A program made the translations under genes and the position numbers. 64,000 bases of DNA, taken from positions 1-64,000 of the forward strand of contig NZ_JAGGOS010000040.1 of assembly GCF_018614205.1 (NCBI RefSeq), in the 5' to 3' direction. Position 1 is the first letter of the stretch. Each line of letters starts with the position of its first letter. Of the stretch, positions 52,592 through 61,509 are shown in pieces. The stretch comes from Streptomyces sp. ISL-36 (lineage in GTDB: Bacteria > Actinomycetota > Actinomycetes > Streptomycetales > Streptomycetaceae). The notes below the pieces were generated by a model that made no database searches, was not told the DNA's origin, and worked only from the letters and a program-made list of their open reading frames with translations.

Positions 52592-53137
52592 GTGCTGGAG
52601 CTGACGATCCTCGGCTTTCTCCACGAAAGGCCGCTGCACGGCTACGAGTTGAAGGACCGCATCCAGGGGCTGAGCGGCCATGTCCGCCCGGTCAGCGACG
52701 GGGCGCTCTACCCGGCGATCACCCGCATGGTGAAGGCGGGCCTGCTGGAACGCCGTACCGAACCGGGGACCAGCGCGGCTCCCCGGCGGACGCTCTCGCT
52801 GACCGCCGACGGCCGCGCGGAGCTGCTCGCCCGCCTCCGCGACCCGAAGGACGCGGAGATCACCGACGGCCAGCGCTTCTTCGTCCTGCTCGCCTTCCTG
52901 GGGCTCCTCCCGGACCGCGCGGAGCAGGCGGCGGTCCTGCGCCGACGGCAGGCCTTCCTGAACACGCCGGCCAGCTTCTTCTACGAGAACGGCGCTCCGG
53001 TCCGCGCGGAGGACGAACCGGACCTCTTCCGCCGGGGCATGCTCCGGATCGCCCGGGCGACGGGCACGGCGGAGAAGCAGTGGCTGACGGAGGCCCTGCG
53101 CGAGCTGGAGAGCGACGCACCCCCGGGCCCCGCCTGA
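52592..53137 (+). CDS. PadR-family transcriptional regulator
   Basis: 181 residues. The N-terminal winged helix (LELTILGFLHERPLHGYELK, GALYPAITRMVKAGLLERRT, RRTLSLTADGRAELLARL) is the PadR/MarR-like fold, followed by a C-terminal helical dimer domain. GTG 52592 follows a purine-rich GAGAGAGGGGGC. Probably represses itself and the divergent MATE gene through the palindromes at 52517-52548. The ligand is presumably a MATE substrate. Confidence 0.93.
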   Translation: MLELTILGFLHERPLHGYELKDRIQGLSGHVRPVSDGALYPAITRMVKAGLLERRTEPGTSAAPRRTLSLTADGRAELLARLRDPKDAEITDGQRFFVLLAFLGLLPDRAEQAAVLRRRQAFLNTPASFFYENGAPVRAEDEPDLFRRGMLRIARATGTAEKQWLTEALRELESDAPPGPA

Positions 53138-53179
53138 GCGTCACCCCCGGGGCGGCGGCTGCGGCTCGGCGGCGGCGGC

Positions 53180-54403
53180 TCAGGTCAGGCGCTCGCCGAG
53201 GTAGGCGCGCCATCGCGTGGTGAAGTCCTCCGGCGTCGTGTCGAGCACCTCGTGCAGGGCCTTCTCCACCGCGCCCGCCCGCCCCGGGTGGGCCCCCACC
53301 GCGCGGTAGAAGGCGATCAGCTTCGCCTCGCCCCAGCGCTGCGCGATCAGCTCGCAGGCCAGCCAGCCGCCCTCGTACGCCCGCGCCAGGGCGTCCGCGT
53401 CCCCGCCGAAGGCGAAGGCCTCGTCGCCGGGGAGCCCGGCCGGCAGGTCGCCCGCGCGCACCGCCCGGCGCAGTTCCGGGGCCGCCTGAGCGGCCGTGCG
53501 GCCGCTGCCCCGGTACGCGACCCAGTCGGCGAAGCCCTCGGAGAGCCAGACCGGAGTGGCCGGGGAGGTGTCGGCGCGGGTGGCCACATGGGTCGTCTCA
53601 TGGGTGAGGACGACCTGCTGACCGAAGTCGCCGAGCACCCCGTAGGCCTCGGGGTTGACGATCACGCGGTCCGCGGGCGCGTCCGGCCCGCCGCGCACCT
53701 CGCCGGTCGTGACGGCGGCGATGCCCCGGTACGAGGCCGCGGGCGCCCCCAGCAGTCCGCCCATGGCGTCCAGCGACGCGGGCACCAGCACCACCACCCG
53801 GCCCGTCCACTTCTCCGGCCAGGCGGCCGAGACCGCGGGCACCGCCCGGTCGGCCGCCGCCGCGATCCCCTTGAGCCGCTCCGGCGACTGCCCGACGCCG
53901 AGGACGAGGCTGCGCTCCCCCCGTACCGCTTCCACGTCGCCCTGCTGCCACAGCTGCTGTGCGGCGCCCTCGGCGGGCCGGTCGGCGGTCACGTACCACC
54001 GGCCGTCCCGCTCGGTCAGCTCCAGGACGCGCTCCGTCGTGACGGGAGCGGAGTCGTAGCCGCGGATCTCGTAGCTCAGCTCCGCGCGGGCCGTGGCCCG
54101 GCCCTCGCCGGACCGGTCGACGTCCTTCAGCCGGTAGCCCCACGCACCGAGCGGCACCTCGGCCAGATGCTCGAACTCCCGCAGCGCGGCCGGGGCGAGC
54201 GCGGGGTCGAGGTCGACCGCGTACGCCGCCGGGTCCCGGGCCAGGACCGCCCTCGCGTGCCGGTCGAGCAGCGTCTGGATCTGCCGAGGAGCCGGATCCG
54301 AGGGCTCGGGGGACGCGCATCCGACGAGGAGCAGCAGGCCGGTGAGCAGGCAGACCGCCGCCCTGGGGAGCATCCCCGCCGCTTCCCGCCCCTGACCCGC
54401 CAC
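53180..54403 (-). CDS. Lipoprotein zinc metallopeptidase (HExxH)
   Basis: 407 residues. Signal peptide with lipobox LLVGC (Cys at about 29), so the protein is anchored outside. An N-terminal immunoglobulin-like region precedes the peptidase unit: VVLTHETTHVATRA (His-Glu-x2-His, the zinc site) and VWLSEGFADWVAYR with the third ligand Glu 20-odd residues later, the gluzincin pattern. Substrate unknown. GTG 54403 has TACGAT 6 nt upstream, a leaderless pattern; ATG 54373 is possible. Confidence 0.85.
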   Translation of the reverse strand: MAGQGREAAGMLPRAAVCLLTGLLLLVGCASPEPSDPAPRQIQTLLDRHARAVLARDPAAYAVDLDPALAPAALREFEHLAEVPLGAWGYRLKDVDRSGEGRATARAELSYEIRGYDSAPVTTERVLELTERDGRWYVTADRPAEGAAQQLWQQGDVEAVRGERSLVLGVGQSPERLKGIAAAADRAVPAVSAAWPEKWTGRVVVLVPASLDAMGGLLGAPAASYRGIAAVTTGEVRGGPDAPADRVIVNPEAYGVLGDFGQQVVLTHETTHVATRADTSPATPVWLSEGFADWVAYRGSGRTAAQAAPELRRAVRAGDLPAGLPGDEAFAFGGDADALARAYEGGWLACELIAQRWGEAKLIAFYRAVGAHPGRAGAVEKALHEVLDTTPEDFTTRWRAYLGERLT

Positions 54404-54442
54404 GCTCCGATCGTACGGGCAGGTGTGCGGGCGGCCCTACGG

Positions 54443-55459
54443 TCAGACCCGCGTCACCGTCACGTGGGACATCATCCCGACCGGGTCGTAGCGCACCCGC
54501 GCCCCGGGGTAGGGGGCGTGGATCACCTGCCCGTTGCCCGCGTAGATCCCGACATGGCTGGCGTCGCTGCGGTACGTCACGAGATCACCGGGCTGCGCCT
54601 GGGAGAGCGGCACCCGGCGTCCCGCGTACCGCTGCGCCGAGGAGGTCCGCGGCAGGCTGACCCCGGCCTGCCGGTACGACCAGACCATCAGGCCCGAGCA
54701 GTCGAAGGCGGAGGGGCCCGTCGCGCCCCAGACGTAGGGCCGGCCGACCGCGCTGCGGGCCGCGATCACCGCGGCGGCCGCCCGGGAGGAGGCCGGGCCG
54801 AGGTCGGCGAGCGGCGGCAGGGCCTCGTCGCGGCCCGACCGGGAGGCCCGGGCGTCCCGGTCGAAGCCCGCCCGCTCCTCCTCGGTCAGGGACTGCAGCA
54901 GCCGGCGGGCCTCGGCGAGCTTCCGCTCGACCGTCCGCTTGTGCCGGGCGACCTGCGTGCGGCTGCGCTCCAGTTCGGCGAGGAGTTCGCCGGCCTCGCT
55001 CCGCTCCTGGCTCAACCGCCGCTGCTCCTGCCGGAGTCGGCTCAGCTCCACGCCCTGCCGGGTGGCGACCCGGTCGAGGACCGAGGCCCGGTCGAGGTAG
55101 GAGTCGGGGTCGGAGGAGAGCAGCAGGGCGAGGGCCGGGTCGATGCCCCCGGAGCGGTACTGGGCCCCGGCCACCGAACCGAGCGCGCCCCTCATGCGGT
55201 TGATGCGCTCCTGGCCGCGCGCCACGCTGTCCTGCGCCTGGGAAACCGACCTGCGCAGTACGTCCGCCCGCTCGTCGGCCTTGTTGTAGCCCTCGGTGGC
55301 CCGTTCGGCCTCCTCGAAGAGCCGGTCGACCGTGGCCCGGGTGACGGCGGGCGTGCCGGCCGGGTCGGCGCTCGCGGGGACGGCACCGAAGGCCGTGGCC
55401 GCGGTGGCCGCGGCGGCGGTCAGGACGGTGACCCTCGCGGGTCGACGGTGGGACGCCAC
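54443..55459 (-). CDS. NlpC/P60 peptidoglycan endopeptidase (copy 1)
   Basis: 338 residues. Signal peptide, two coiled-coil stretches (about 40-100 and 125-205) and a C-terminal NlpC/P60 domain with the nucleophile in SAFDCSGLMVW, SHVGIYAGNG (His) and VIHAPYPGARV (third His region). The family cleaves D-glutamyl-diaminopimelate bonds in peptidoglycan. The architecture matches RipA-like and Streptomyces Swl hydrolases. GTG 55459. Paralogue of the gene at 55694 and separated from it by a terminator. Confidence 0.92.
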   Translation of the reverse strand: MASHRRPARVTVLTAAAATAATAFGAVPASADPAGTPAVTRATVDRLFEEAERATEGYNKADERADVLRRSVSQAQDSVARGQERINRMRGALGSVAGAQYRSGGIDPALALLLSSDPDSYLDRASVLDRVATRQGVELSRLRQEQRRLSQERSEAGELLAELERSRTQVARHKRTVERKLAEARRLLQSLTEEERAGFDRDARASRSGRDEALPPLADLGPASSRAAAAVIAARSAVGRPYVWGATGPSAFDCSGLMVWSYRQAGVSLPRTSSAQRYAGRRVPLSQAQPGDLVTYRSDASHVGIYAGNGQVIHAPYPGARVRYDPVGMMSHVTVTRV

Positions 55460-55570
55460 GTATCGCGCTCCGTTCAGCTCTGCTCGGCTCTCCGCGGACT
55501 GGCTCGGCGGACAGCGGCAGACAGTAGCCGGTGATCACCCGCCGACCAACGAGGGCGCCGGGCACACAAA

Positions 55571-55613
55571 GTGACGCCCCGCCGGAGACCACAGGTCACC
55601 GGCGGGGCGTCAC
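55571..55613 (-). terminator. Terminator between the two NlpC/P60 genes
   Basis: GTGACGCCCCGCCGG (55571-55585) and CCGGCGGGGCGTCAC (55599-55613) form a perfect 15-bp stem with a 13-nt loop, 81 nt past the stop of the upstream paralogue. Confidence 0.83.
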
Positions 55614-55693
55614 GTCAGCGAAGGATGCGACAAACCACCCGATTGGGCGTCAGACCGCGGGGGGCGTCCGAGGCTCCCCGGGCGTCGGAGGCG

Positions 55694-56725
55694 TCAGATG
55701 CGCACACCGAACTGGAAGGTGCCCATGTAGCTCATGGACTCGTAGCGGACCGAGGCGCCCGGCTTGGGGGCGTGCAGGATCGTGCCGTTGCCCGCGTACA
55801 GACCCACGTGGGACAGGCCGTTGAAGAAGACCAGGTCGCCCGGCTTGAGCTGGCTGCGGCCGATCTTCACGCCGTCGTTCTGCTGGGTGTACGTGGTGCG
55901 CGAGATGCCGACGCCGGCCTGGCGGTAGGCCCACTGCGTGAGGCCGGAGCAGTCGTAGGAGTTGGGGCCCTCGGCGCCGGAGACGTACGGCTTGCCGATC
56001 TGGGTGGCGGCGGCGCTGAGGGCGGCGCCGCCACGCTGCGAGGCCGGGACCTCGTTGCCGAGGTCGAAGCGTTCGCCCGCGGCCCGGCTGGCGCGCTGCG
56101 CCTCTTCCTGCTGCATCTTGGCGCGCTCGGCGGCGGTGAGGGTGTTGAGCAGCTTCTGCGCCTCGGCGAGCTTGCCCTGGAACTTCTTCTTCTTCTCGCC
56201 GAGGGTCCTGCGGACGTCCTCGAGGTCGGCGAGCTTCGTCGTCGCCTCGGCGCGCTGCTGGGCGAGGGTGCGCTGCTTGGACTGGATCGACTGGAGCACG
56301 TCGGCCTGCTTGGCGCCGAGCTGGTCGATCGCGGACGCCTTGTCGAGGTAGGTGTCCGGGTCGGAGGAGAGGAAGAGCTGGATCGCCGGGTCGATGCCAC
56401 CGGAGCGGTACTGCGCGCTGGCGACCGAACCGATGTTGTCCCGCAGGGTGTTGAGCTCCTGCTGACCGCGGGCGACCTTGTCCTGAAGGGCGCCGATCTC
56501 CTTCTGCAGCTTGCCGCGCCGCTCCTCGGCCAGGTTGTACTGCTCCGTGGCCTCCTCGGCCTCGTGGTGCAGCTTGTCGACCTTCGACTTCACGTCGTCG
56601 ATCTTCGGCTTCGGAGCCGCCTGGGCACCGGTCTGGGCGGAGAGCGCGACGGCGGCTGCGGCGGTCGCGGTGAGCACGGTCACGCGGGTGCGGCTCGGCT
56701 GCTTGGGACGACGGTGGGACGCCAC
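55694..56725 (-). CDS. NlpC/P60 peptidoglycan endopeptidase (copy 2)
   Basis: 343 residues, same layout as copy 1: signal peptide (TRVTVLTATAAAAVALSAQT), long coiled-coil (KSKVDKLHHEAEEATEQYNL) and the NlpC/P60 domain with NSYDCSGLTQWAYRQ, SHVGLYAGNG and ILHAPKPGASV. GTG 56725 was chosen because AAGGAG lies 9 nt upstream and because copy 1 also begins ASHRRP at the same place. Expressed from a promoter at 56831-56860 with a roughly 100-nt leader. Confidence 0.92.
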   Translation of the reverse strand: MASHRRPKQPSRTRVTVLTATAAAAVALSAQTGAQAAPKPKIDDVKSKVDKLHHEAEEATEQYNLAEERRGKLQKEIGALQDKVARGQQELNTLRDNIGSVASAQYRSGGIDPAIQLFLSSDPDTYLDKASAIDQLGAKQADVLQSIQSKQRTLAQQRAEATTKLADLEDVRRTLGEKKKKFQGKLAEAQKLLNTLTAAERAKMQQEEAQRASRAAGERFDLGNEVPASQRGGAALSAAATQIGKPYVSGAEGPNSYDCSGLTQWAYRQAGVGISRTTYTQQNDGVKIGRSQLKPGDLVFFNGLSHVGLYAGNGTILHAPKPGASVRYESMSYMGTFQFGVRI

Positions 56726-56830
56726 GAAGGCGAGCTCCTTCTTCCTCGAGCCGCCCAACCAGGCTACGGCAGGCGGTACCTCCGCTGTCATCCCGGATGG
56801 ATGATCAACCGCGCGAAGGTTCGAGGCCTG

Positions 56831-56860
56831 ACCCTAGTGACCAAGTTGTGATCAGTTCAA
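56831..56860 (-). promoter_or_regulatory. Probable promoter of NlpC/P60 copy 2
   Basis: Minus-strand TTGAAC (56860-56855) and TAGGGT (56836-56831) are 18 nt apart, a fair HrdB-type promoter, giving a leader of about 100 nt. A TCATCC/GGATGA inverted repeat at 56788-56804 lies within that leader. No ydaO-type (c-di-AMP) riboswitch core is present, although such leaders occur before other Streptomyces wall hydrolases. Confidence 0.5.
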
Positions 56861-56981
56861 ATCCTCACGGGCAAAATCTCGCTCACCCGCCACTTTATTT
56901 CCAAGCACCACACAGGCAGTGATGGGCACTTGACCGTGCGCCCTCCAGAATTCGGGCATTACGCCCAGGAGTTGCCAGGTG

Positions 56982-58346
56982 TCACGAGACGCGCGAAAGC
57001 CGCTTCAGCAACAAGGCGGACGCAACCGGGCGCGCACCGGCCTTGGCCACACCGTCGGCGACCTCACGGTCGGTGGAGACGACCACGACCGGCCGGCCCG
57101 GAGGCTCCGCGCGCACCAGTTGACGGATCAACTCGTCGGCGGTGACACCCGGCTTGGAGAACAGCACCCGCACCCCGCGCGGCGGCGCGAGGAGCACCGG
57201 CGCCGCCAGCTCCGCCCCGTCGAAGACGCAGGTGACCTCGGCGCCCGAGCGGGCCGCGAGCGCGGAGAGCCCGCCGAGCAGCCGCAGCCGCTGCTTCTCC
57301 AGCGGCATGGTCGGGTAGCCGGTCTTGGTGACGTTGTAGCCGTCCACGACGAGATGGGCCTGCGGCAGCGCGAGGAGCTGGTCGAGCAGGGCCGGGTCCG
57401 TCTCGGACAGCGCGCGGGCCGCGATGTCCTTCGGCGACATCCGGCCCGGCTGCACCGCGTCGACGGTGTCGGCGGGATGGATGGAGGCGGGCGGCAGGGC
57501 GAGTTCGCGCCGCAGGCCCTGCGCGGCGTCCAGGACGGTGTCGAGCAGCAGCCGCAACCGCATGTCCTCCACCGAGCGCCCCTCGCGGGCGGCCCGGCGG
57601 CTGGCCTCCAGGGCGGCCTCGACCTCGCCGAGCCGGGACTTGAGCCGCCGACTCTCGCTCTCGGCGGCCGAGACCTGGGCGGCACTCTCCGCCCGCACGG
57701 TGTCGATCTCGGCCTGGGCGCGACGCAGGGCCGCCTCGCCGCGCTTCACATCGCTCAGAGCGCTGCGCAGCTTGCGATGAAGCGATTCCGCTTCCTTGCG
57801 GGCCGCCTCCAGATCGGTGCGCAGCTGCTCGGTCTCCGCGCGGCCGCGCTCCTTGGCGGCGGCGACCTCTTCACGCAGCCGCTCCAGCTCGCGCCGGCCG
57901 GCCTCGTCGGCCCGCTCGGCGTCCGCCCGCTGGGCCTCCTCGCCCGCGGCGGCGACCAGCTTGACCCAGCCGGTCGGGCGCAGGACGTAGGCGGCCGCGG
58001 CGACGTCGACGGGGTCGGCGGCGGCGGGCGGAGCGCCGGACTCGACGGCCCCCGCCAGCTCGGGCTGGGCCTCCTTGAACCGCTCGCCGATCCGCTGCCG
58101 GAAGAGCGGTTCGCTCTCCAGGGCAGCGGCCATGGCGTTGCCCGCGAACTTGGCCCGCCGGCTCGCGGTGAACCGGGCGTACTGCCGCAGGGGTGCCGGA
58201 AGCTCGGCGACGGTCAGTCCGCCGAAGGCGTCCGAGACCAGCGCGACGACCCTCCGCCGTACACCTTCCGGCAGCGGGCGGTCGAGCGTCTCGGCAGCGT
58301 CACCTGCCGCGCCGGCCGGCTCGCCACCGTGCGCGGGCTGCTCCAC
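56982..58346 (-). CDS. NYN (PIN-like) domain protein with coiled-coil
   Basis: 454 residues. N-terminal helical region, then a long charged coiled-coil at about 140-260 (EAQRADAERADEAGRRELER, RKLRSALSDVKRGEAALRRA). The C-terminal NYN domain at about 320-445 has LVVDGYNVTKTGYPT (catalytic Asp), EVTCVFDGAELAAP and VVVVSTDREVAD, the acidic triad of a metal-dependent RNase. It may process RNA, perhaps on a scaffold formed by the coiled-coil. GTG 58346. Widespread in Streptomyces, function unknown. Confidence 0.88.
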   Translation of the reverse strand: MEQPAHGGEPAGAAGDAAETLDRPLPEGVRRRVVALVSDAFGGLTVAELPAPLRQYARFTASRRAKFAGNAMAAALESEPLFRQRIGERFKEAQPELAGAVESGAPPAAADPVDVAAAAYVLRPTGWVKLVAAAGEEAQRADAERADEAGRRELERLREEVAAAKERGRAETEQLRTDLEAARKEAESLHRKLRSALSDVKRGEAALRRAQAEIDTVRAESAAQVSAAESESRRLKSRLGEVEAALEASRRAAREGRSVEDMRLRLLLDTVLDAAQGLRRELALPPASIHPADTVDAVQPGRMSPKDIAARALSETDPALLDQLLALPQAHLVVDGYNVTKTGYPTMPLEKQRLRLLGGLSALAARSGAEVTCVFDGAELAAPVLLAPPRGVRVLFSKPGVTADELIRQLVRAEPPGRPVVVVSTDREVADGVAKAGARPVASALLLKRLSRVS

Positions 58347-58380
58347 GATCCGTCACCCCATCGTCAATGGCGCCGCTCCG

Positions 58381-58623
58381 TCAGGATGCGGTGCCCGGCC
58401 TGTCCACGAGCTCGATCTGATCCACGGCGTTGCACCAGCGGCAGCGGACCGACTCGATGGTCTCACTGACCACCTCGCGCTCCTCGACCTTCGGGTCGCC
58501 CGCGAGGTCCAGATGGACGTACTCGACGACCTTGGAGGAGCGGGTCACGTCGAACCGGGTCAGATTGCCGCAGAGCGTGCAGCGCCAGCGGGTCTCGGCG
58601 GTCGGCAGGGGAACCGTCGTCAT
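58381..58623 (-). CDS. Small zinc-ribbon protein
   Basis: 80 residues with two cysteine pairs, RWRCTLCGNLTRFDV and SVRCRWCNAVDQIEL (CxxC ... CxxC), a four-Cys zinc ribbon. No other domain. The ATG at 58623 was chosen because AGAGGA lies about 8 nt upstream; an ATG 18 nt earlier is not supported. Leftward gene just upstream of the NYN gene (34 nt gap), so the two may be co-transcribed and work together. Confidence 0.8.
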   Translation of the reverse strand: MTTVPLPTAETRWRCTLCGNLTRFDVTRSSKVVEYVHLDLAGDPKVEEREVVSETIESVRCRWCNAVDQIELVDRPGTAS

Positions 58624-58779
58624 CGTGCCGTCCTCTTTCATGTGCGTGAAGCGGATGCGGGTGCCGCGGTGCGCCGTCGAACTGCGGAAGTACTGCCCGT
58701 AACCCTACGGCCTCGCGGGTACCCCATGTCGCGGCGAGGCACTCTGTCCAGGTAGGCACCGTTACGCCATGATCTGTTC

Positions 58780-59517
58780 ATGATCGACTGGCGGGAGACG
58801 GCCCTGGGCGCATGGCGCGGCGTGCGGAGCGGGCCCACGGTGACCTACGGCCTGATCGCCGTGTGCTGCGTCGTGTTCCTGATCGGCCCGGTGTCGGGTC
58901 TCCACCCGGTCCACGGCACCGGAGAGGCGGCCCTCGCGGCGCAGAGCGACTACTTCCACCGCTGGGGGGTCGTACCGGCCGAGCTGCTGAGCGGTGAGAC
59001 CCGCGCCCTGCTCACGCCGCTGACCGCGCTCTTCGTCCACGGCAGCTGGCTGCATCTGCTCGGCAACATGCTGTTCCTCCACGTCTTCGGCGCGATGGCC
59101 GAGGAGCGGATGGGCGCGGTCGGATACGCCTTCTTCTATCTCGGCTGCGGCTACCTGGCGCTCCTGGGCTACGCGGCGGTCCACGCGAGCAGCGAGCAGA
59201 CGCTCGTGGGGGCCTCGGGTGCGATCTCGGCGCTCCTCGGCGCGTTCCTCTACCTCTTCCCCCGCTCCCGGGTCACCAGCCTGTTCCCGTTCCTCTTCTT
59301 CCTGCCGCTGCGCTTCCCCGCCTGGATCGTGCTCGTCTTCTGGTTCGTGCTGCAGTGGCTGGCGGCGCGGACGGCCGGGCCGGGCCCGGGGGTCGCCTAC
59401 CTGGCGCACGTGGTCGGCTTCACCGTCGGCTTCCTCTACGCCTGGGGGCGCTACAGAGGGAAGGGGCTGAGCGCAGCCCTTCCTTGGAAGGGTGGTGGCG
59501 GGAGACGGGCGGGCTAG
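58780..59517 (+). CDS. Rhomboid-family intramembrane serine protease
   Basis: 245 residues, about six to seven membrane helices. HGSWLHLLGNMLFLHVFG contains the conserved Asn96; catalytic Ser146 lies in VGASGAISALLGA and His210 in YLAHVVGFTVGF. These are all the rhomboid active-site features. Cleaves membrane proteins within the bilayer; substrates unknown. ATG 58780; a CATGAT hexamer 6 nt upstream would allow a leaderless start, and no ribosome-binding site is seen. Confidence 0.9.
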   Translation: MIDWRETALGAWRGVRSGPTVTYGLIAVCCVVFLIGPVSGLHPVHGTGEAALAAQSDYFHRWGVVPAELLSGETRALLTPLTALFVHGSWLHLLGNMLFLHVFGAMAEERMGAVGYAFFYLGCGYLALLGYAAVHASSEQTLVGASGAISALLGAFLYLFPRSRVTSLFPFLFFLPLRFPAWIVLVFWFVLQWLAARTAGPGPGVAYLAHVVGFTVGFLYAWGRYRGKGLSAALPWKGGGGRRAG

Positions 59518-59559
59518 AGTGAAGGCCCAAGCCGCGGCGACCGAGGGAGAAAGCCAGCC

Positions 59560-59841
59560 GTGATCACCGCGATCGTGCTCATCAAGACCAGCGTGGACCG
59601 CATCCCCGAGATCGCGGAGTCGATCGCCTCGCTCGACAGCGTCAGCGAGGTCTTCTCGGTGACCGGTACGTACGACCTGATCGCCATGGTCCGGGTGCCG
59701 CAGCACGACGACCTGGCCGACGTGATCCCCGGCCGGATCAGCAAGATCCCCGGCGTCGAGGCGACGGACACGCACGTCGCCTTCCGTACGTACTCCCAGC
59801 ACGACCTGGAAGCCGCCTTCGCCATCGGCCTGGAGTCCTAG
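59560..59841 (+). CDS. Stand-alone Lrp/AsnC ligand-binding (RAM) domain protein
   Basis: 93 residues consisting only of the RAM domain (MITAIVLIKTSVDRIPEIAE, VSVTGTYDLIAMVRVPQHDD, THVAFRTYSQHDLEAAF). There is no helix-turn-helix, so it cannot bind DNA by itself. It may modulate a full-length Lrp regulator or sense amino acids for another partner. GTG 59560 after GGGAGAAAGCC. It lies 42 nt after the rhomboid gene. Confidence 0.9.
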   Translation: MITAIVLIKTSVDRIPEIAESIASLDSVSEVFSVTGTYDLIAMVRVPQHDDLADVIPGRISKIPGVEATDTHVAFRTYSQHDLEAAFAIGLES

Positions 59842-59863
59842 GCGCTGTCCGCGGCGGCATGAC

Positions 59864-59893
59864 GAAGGGGGCCTCCTGAGGGAGGTCCCCTTC
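59864..59893. terminator. Bidirectional terminator between convergent genes
   Basis: GAAGGGGGCCTCC (59864-59876) pairs with GGAGGTCCCCTTC (59881-59893) with one G-T wobble, between the Lrp-like and the cysteine-desulfurase-like genes. Confidence 0.83.
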
Positions 59894-59911
59894 ACCCGTA
59901 CGAGTGGGTGC

Positions 59912-61315
59912 TCAGCCGCGGTCCGGGACGCAGCGGCCGTCCTCGGTGCGGTACTTCCACTGCGCGCCGTCCCGGACCAGCTCCTTCACGGCCCGTACGA
60001 AACGCTCCACGTGCTCGTCCGGCGTACCGGCGCCGAAGCTGACCCGGATGGCGTTGAGCGAGCGAAGCGAGATGGGGGTCCCCCCGGCCGAAGGCTGGGG
60101 GATCTCGCCCGGCTCCGCCTCCGGGGCGCCGCACTCGCCGATCTGCTGCGGGTCGCTGCCCAGCAGGGTGCGGACCAGCGGGTGGGCGCAGAAGAGACCG
60201 TCCCGGACACCGATGCCGTACTCGGCGGAGAGCGCCGCGGCGAAGTGGGAACTGTTCCAGCCCTCCACGACGAACGAGATGACGCCGACGCGCGGGGCCT
60301 GATCGCCGAAGAGCGAGAGCACCTTGACCTCGGGAACCTCGGCGAGGCCCTCCCGGACCGTCGCGATCAGCCGCTGCTCGCGCTCGACGAGGGTGTCGAA
60401 GCCGGCCTCGGTGAGCGCCTTGCAGGCGGAGGCGATGGAGTAGACGCCGATGACGTTCGGGGAGCCGGCCTCGTGGCGGGCGGCGGTGGTGTGCCATTCC
60501 ACGTCGACTCCCCCGTCGGTCCGCCGGGCGACCTTCTTCGACGCGCCGCCGCCCGCGAGGTACGGCTCGGCGCCCTGGAGCCAGTCGGCGCGGCCGGCGA
60601 GCACGCCGGAACCGAACGGGGCGTAGAGCTTGTGCCCGGAGAAGGCGACCCAGTCCACGTCCAACTCCCTGACGGAGACGGGGTGGTGGGGGGCGAGCTG
60701 GGCGGCGTCGAGGACGATCCGGGCGCCGTGGGCGTGCGCGGCGGCGGCGAGTTCCTTCACCGGCCACAGCTCACCGGTGACGTTGGACGCGCCGGTGACG
60801 CAGACCAGCGCCGGTCCGTAGGGGTCGCGGTCGGCCAGCGCCCGCTCCAGGGTCGCGACGGCCTGGGCGGGGGTGCGCGGCGCGTTGAGGTAGGTGACGC
60901 GGGCGTCCCTCCACGGCAGCAGCGAGGCGTGGTGCTCGGTCTCGAAGACGAAGACCTGGCAGTTGGCGGGGAGCGCGGCGGCGAGCAGGTTGAGCGAGTC
61001 GGTGGTGGAGCGGGTGAAGACGACCTGGTCGCCGGGGCGGCAGTCGAGGAACTCGGCGACGGTGACGCGGCTGTTCTCGAAGAGGTCGGTGGAGAGCTGG
61101 GAGAGGTAGCCGGCTCCGCGGTGGACGCTGCCGTAGTACGGCGCGTACGCGGCGACGTCGTCCCACACCCGCTGCAGAGCCGGCGCGCTGGCGGCGTAGT
61201 CGAGCGCGGCGTAGCTGACCTCGCCCCCGGTGACGAGCGGAACGGTGACGTCCCGCCCGAGAACGGGCAGAGGGGCACAAACCGACTGGTCGGCGGCAGC
61301 GGTGGAGACAGACAT
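59912..61315 (-). CDS. Cysteine-desulfurase-like aminotransferase class V, SAM-IV regulated
   Basis: 467 residues, PLP fold type I. Lys229 in FSGHKLYAPFGSG binds PLP, Asp203 in VLDAAQ and His129 in ETEHHASLLPW are in place, and Cys376 in RDGLFCAHPL occupies the position of the SufS/IscS catalytic cysteine. A C-terminal insertion (GAPEAEPGEIPQPSAGG) is unusual. Being controlled by a SAM-IV riboswitch, it is likely tied to sulfur or methionine metabolism rather than Fe-S assembly. GGGAG 6 nt before ATG 61315. Confidence 0.88.
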   Translation of the reverse strand: MSVSTAAADQSVCAPLPVLGRDVTVPLVTGGEVSYAALDYAASAPALQRVWDDVAAYAPYYGSVHRGAGYLSQLSTDLFENSRVTVAEFLDCRPGDQVVFTRSTTDSLNLLAAALPANCQVFVFETEHHASLLPWRDARVTYLNAPRTPAQAVATLERALADRDPYGPALVCVTGASNVTGELWPVKELAAAAHAHGARIVLDAAQLAPHHPVSVRELDVDWVAFSGHKLYAPFGSGVLAGRADWLQGAEPYLAGGGASKKVARRTDGGVDVEWHTTAARHEAGSPNVIGVYSIASACKALTEAGFDTLVEREQRLIATVREGLAEVPEVKVLSLFGDQAPRVGVISFVVEGWNSSHFAAALSAEYGIGVRDGLFCAHPLVRTLLGSDPQQIGECGAPEAEPGEIPQPSAGGTPISLRSLNAIRVSFGAGTPDEHVERFVRAVKELVRDGAQWKYRTEDGRCVPDRG

Positions 61316-61414
61316 GGCGAACTCCCGTACGAGGCAGGCGAAATCCCGCGCCGGCGGATACGCGGCAGCGCTGGAGAAGAAAAGAGGGGTGTGCGGAGAA
61401 GGGGCGAGAAGGCC

Positions 61415-61435
61415 CTATCGCATTCGCTTGCTCAC
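61415..61435 (-). CDS. Six-codon upstream reading frame (MSKRMR)
   Basis: GTG-AGC-AAG-CGA-ATG-CGA-TAG with GGGAG 6 nt upstream, lying between the SAM-IV aptamer and the desulfurase-like gene. Translation is plausible but unproven. It could serve as a regulatory leader peptide or be a by-product. Confidence 0.4.
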   Translation of the reverse strand: MSKRMR

Positions 61436-61455
61436 AAGAGGCTCCCTGAGGACCA

Positions 61456-61509
61456 GGACCCCAAGGTTTCGAGGGGTCCGCGCTTGCCGTGGACCTTGCT
61501 GTCCACGGC
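61456..61509 (-). promoter_or_regulatory. Hairpins downstream of the SAM-IV aptamer (candidate expression platform)
   Basis: Plus-strand GCCGTGGAC (61486-61494) pairs with GTCCACGGC (61501-61509), immediately after the aptamer, and GGACCCC (61456-61462) pairs with GGGGTCC (61473-61479). Neither has a U tract. They could switch between forms that expose or hide the GGGAG of the six-codon frame. Confidence 0.5.

Noticed and set aside
56726..56981. c-di-AMP (ydaO) riboswitch before the NlpC/P60 gene
   Set aside because: Such leaders occur before some Streptomyces wall hydrolases, so I searched the leader, but no core motif of this aptamer is present; only a simple promoter and a short inverted repeat are seen.
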